Origin: Clavulina sp. PMI_390
Taxonomy: Eukaryota > Basidiomycota > Agaricomycetes > Cantharellales > Hydnaceae
Length of the DNA: 21,200 nucleotides
Direction: 5' to 3'
NCBI GenBank assembly: GCA_015039315.1
Contig: WIDE01000036.1
Location: 224,483 to 245,682, forward strand
Positions within the stretch are counted from its first letter, which is position 1. Each line of letters begins with the position of its first letter. The translations under genes and the position numbers were made by a program. Shown in pieces: positions 19,420 to 21,200 of the stretch. The notes beneath the pieces were generated by a model that was not told the origin of the DNA, did not search any database, and saw only the letters and a list, made by a program, of their open reading frames with translations.

Positions 19420-20653
19420 ATGTTGATGGAGGTCTTTGAGTACTCAGGAGGTGCGCGAGCGGAGGCTAGCAATGTGGTGAGCCCTGCGATCAGAAGGTTC
19501 AGATAACTGAGGCATCACTAAACGATAACTGAAAAATACCTCAGCTCGGATGGTTAACGGTGTCCACCTCGTGCGTGCTCATTCAATTCAGTTGATCGAT
19601 CCGGCATCCTCAGACTCAGACTCATACTCACACTCGTGCTCTCATTCCCTTGTAGGTTGATAGTCTACTCGCCACAAATATATGAGAACTACCGTCGGAG
19701 CTCCGGAGAAGGAGTATCCATCGGCTTGGTCCTCATATGGCTGCTTGCGGATTTGTGTTCGCTAATGGGGTCCACTCTGGCCGGAGTCGCCCCAACAGTG
19801 ATATTACTGGCTTTTTATGTCAGTATCACCACTTCGAGGTCGTAACATGTCTCAGTGCTCACTCACGCTTTCTTTCAATCAAGTACGGGATATGCGATCT
19901 CATCCTCCTCGTTCAGATCTACTACTATCGAATATTTTACTCAGCACATCTTCAATTATTGCAACGAACCCCTCTCCTGTCTAGAGCCTCCCCTTCGAAT
20001 GATTTGGTGTCTCATGCAGGCACTACCCCCAGTGATATGGAGAAGCCTCAACACGCTTCGACCCGCCAGCTTCTAATCAACTACTCACTCCTGTGGGCCT
20101 TCGTCGGTACTTTTGGCATCATCGCGTTTCTGTTCAACCATTCTACCAATCAGTCTGGGGCGCCTAGTGATGGGCGTAACAATCCTACTCTTGAGTGGAA
20201 GAGTCAGATTCTTGGATGGGTGTCGACTTCATTCTATGTGGGGGCTCGTCTGCCTCAATTAAGTGCGTCCCCATTTAAAGCTCATGTACAGTAGAGCTCT
20301 GCTGAAAGATTAGCCCCCTTGTACAGAAAAGAACGGTACGACCCGATGCGAAGGGCTCTCGCTGGGGCTATTCATGTTCACTATTGCTGGGAATTTCTTC
20401 TACGCTCTGTCCCTTTTGGTCCTCCCCATGGACTGGAATGGGCTAATCGTGACCGCCAGTTGGCTAGCGGGCAGCTTGCTCTGCATTATACTAGATTCCT
20501 TTGTAAGTGAGATTGCCTTTCGTCACAATTGAGTAAAATGTCTTGGGCTAAAATTCTTGACCTACCGTTGTAATTGGCCAGGTTCTTGGCCAGTGGTTCC
20601 ACTTCCGGAGGCAAGACATGTTGGAACTGGAACGTCAGAAGACACCTACTTGA
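19420..20653 (+). CDS. PQ-loop repeat membrane protein (YPQ/PQLC2-like), tandem copy 2
   Basis: 290 residues from six exons: 19420-19476, 19545-19570, 19656-19818, 19884-20262, 20327-20502 and 20582-20653 (873 nt). Exons 1, 2, 3 and 5 are exactly the lengths of those in the upstream copy (57, 26, 163 and 176 nt), and all intron phases agree. PQ loops: LIVYSPQIYENYRRSSGEG (Pro34-Gln35) and GARLPQL (Pro206-Gln207). The WLLAD helix, LVQIYYYRIFYS, INYSLLWAFVGTFGIIAF and LFMFTIAGNFFYALSLLVL are conserved. The loop between the halves is shorter and lacks the EEPLL string, so sorting may differ. An in-frame Met 15 nt upstream (19405) is an alternative start; 19420 is preferred because it gives the same 19-residue first exon (ending EASNV) as the other copy. 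Predicted vacuolar membrane transporter, by family. Confidence 0.86.
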
Positions 20654-21200
20654 CGACAGAACATCCAGTATCGATACACATTCATGTCAGAAACCAGTCG
20701 GTCCATGTGGTGTTACAGTTTGTACAAATGTCAACCGTTGACAACATCAGCCGATGAAGATCGTTGGATCAATCATAAATATTTCATTCAATGACACCTA
20801 GGACAGAAGAAGTCTCCTATAAGTGTCAGAAATACCCCTTTTAAGGTGTGGCTTGATATTTACATGTGGTCTGGTGGCAGTTCGCGCCCTATCACTATGT
20901 GACTCATTGACGAGTCAGCTCTTGGGGCTTGTTTATCCCATCACCTCACAAACCATATTCCTTTCTGGTATAGCAGCCTTCAATGTCTTCGGTGCGCAGG
21001 AGCAACAGAATATGTGTGTACACTAGATCTTAGAGGGACAGCCTGCACTGACGCGAGGATGAGATACAGCAACCCTAGGCAGTAACCAACCTTCCCTCTC
21101 AGCCGCTCGCGCACAGTTAAACTCTGGTAGTGCTCGGGGGAATCCATCAAGTAGAATCACACACTAATGTGTACCTATACTCGTCCTCAGATCTGGAAAC
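20654..21200. other. Right-hand end: no supported gene
   Basis: A plus-strand hydrophobic frame (20823-21026) and a minus-strand 55-codon frame (21147 to 20980, containing LGLLYLILASVQAVPL) overlap one another antisense. Neither has splice partners or homology I can see. The minus-strand one could be a first exon of a gene or a small membrane peptide, but support is weak. Confidence 0.3.

Noticed and set aside
19605..19650. Run of CTCA/ACTC-type short repeats near the second PQ-loop gene
   Set aside because: Lies inside intron 2 and is best explained as a pyrimidine-rich intronic tract before the acceptor.

Overview
The window looks like nuclear DNA of a filamentous basidiomycete, most likely an Agaricomycete. 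Genes are cut by many short GT-AG introns (about 41-85 nt). The protein families (Zn2Cys6 regulator with a fungal homology region, PQ-loop transporters, and the RGG-type fungal family often auto-labelled 'geranylgeranyl pyrophosphate synthetase') are typical of that group. I see no prokaryotic signals, rRNA, tRNA or CRISPR, and no intact transposon. All gene models below were built by hand from reading frame, splice consensus and family resemblance. Species cannot be fixed from sequence alone.

Layout. (1) 788-4348, minus: a six-exon Zn2Cys6 transcription factor of 996 residues, with one unusually long 297-nt intron. (2) About 4350-10000: no intact gene; from about 5575 to 9660 there are scattered coding-like fragments on both strands with stops and frame breaks, read here as decayed genes of unknown identity. 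(3) 10290-17539, plus: three paralogues of one fungal protein family with identical intron positions and phases. Copy 1 carries an N-terminal RG/RGG segment that copies 2 and 3 lack. Each copy has the box GATTRACGCGCGCC 50-95 nt before its ATG. (4) 13735-15151, minus: a nine-exon alpha/beta hydrolase lying between copies 2 and 3. It is complete except for a TGA where the family has a Trp codon just before the nucleophile elbow. (5) 17830-20653, plus: two tandem PQ-loop membrane proteins (299 and 290 residues) with matching exon structure.

The window therefore holds two locally amplified families side by side, one possibly RNA-associated and one of vacuolar/lysosomal transporter type, with a broken hydrolase inside the first array and decayed sequence next to it. 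Nothing shows that these genes form one pathway. The best candidates for new biology are the triplicated family with its shared promoter box and lost RGG segment, and the single-codon break in the hydrolase.
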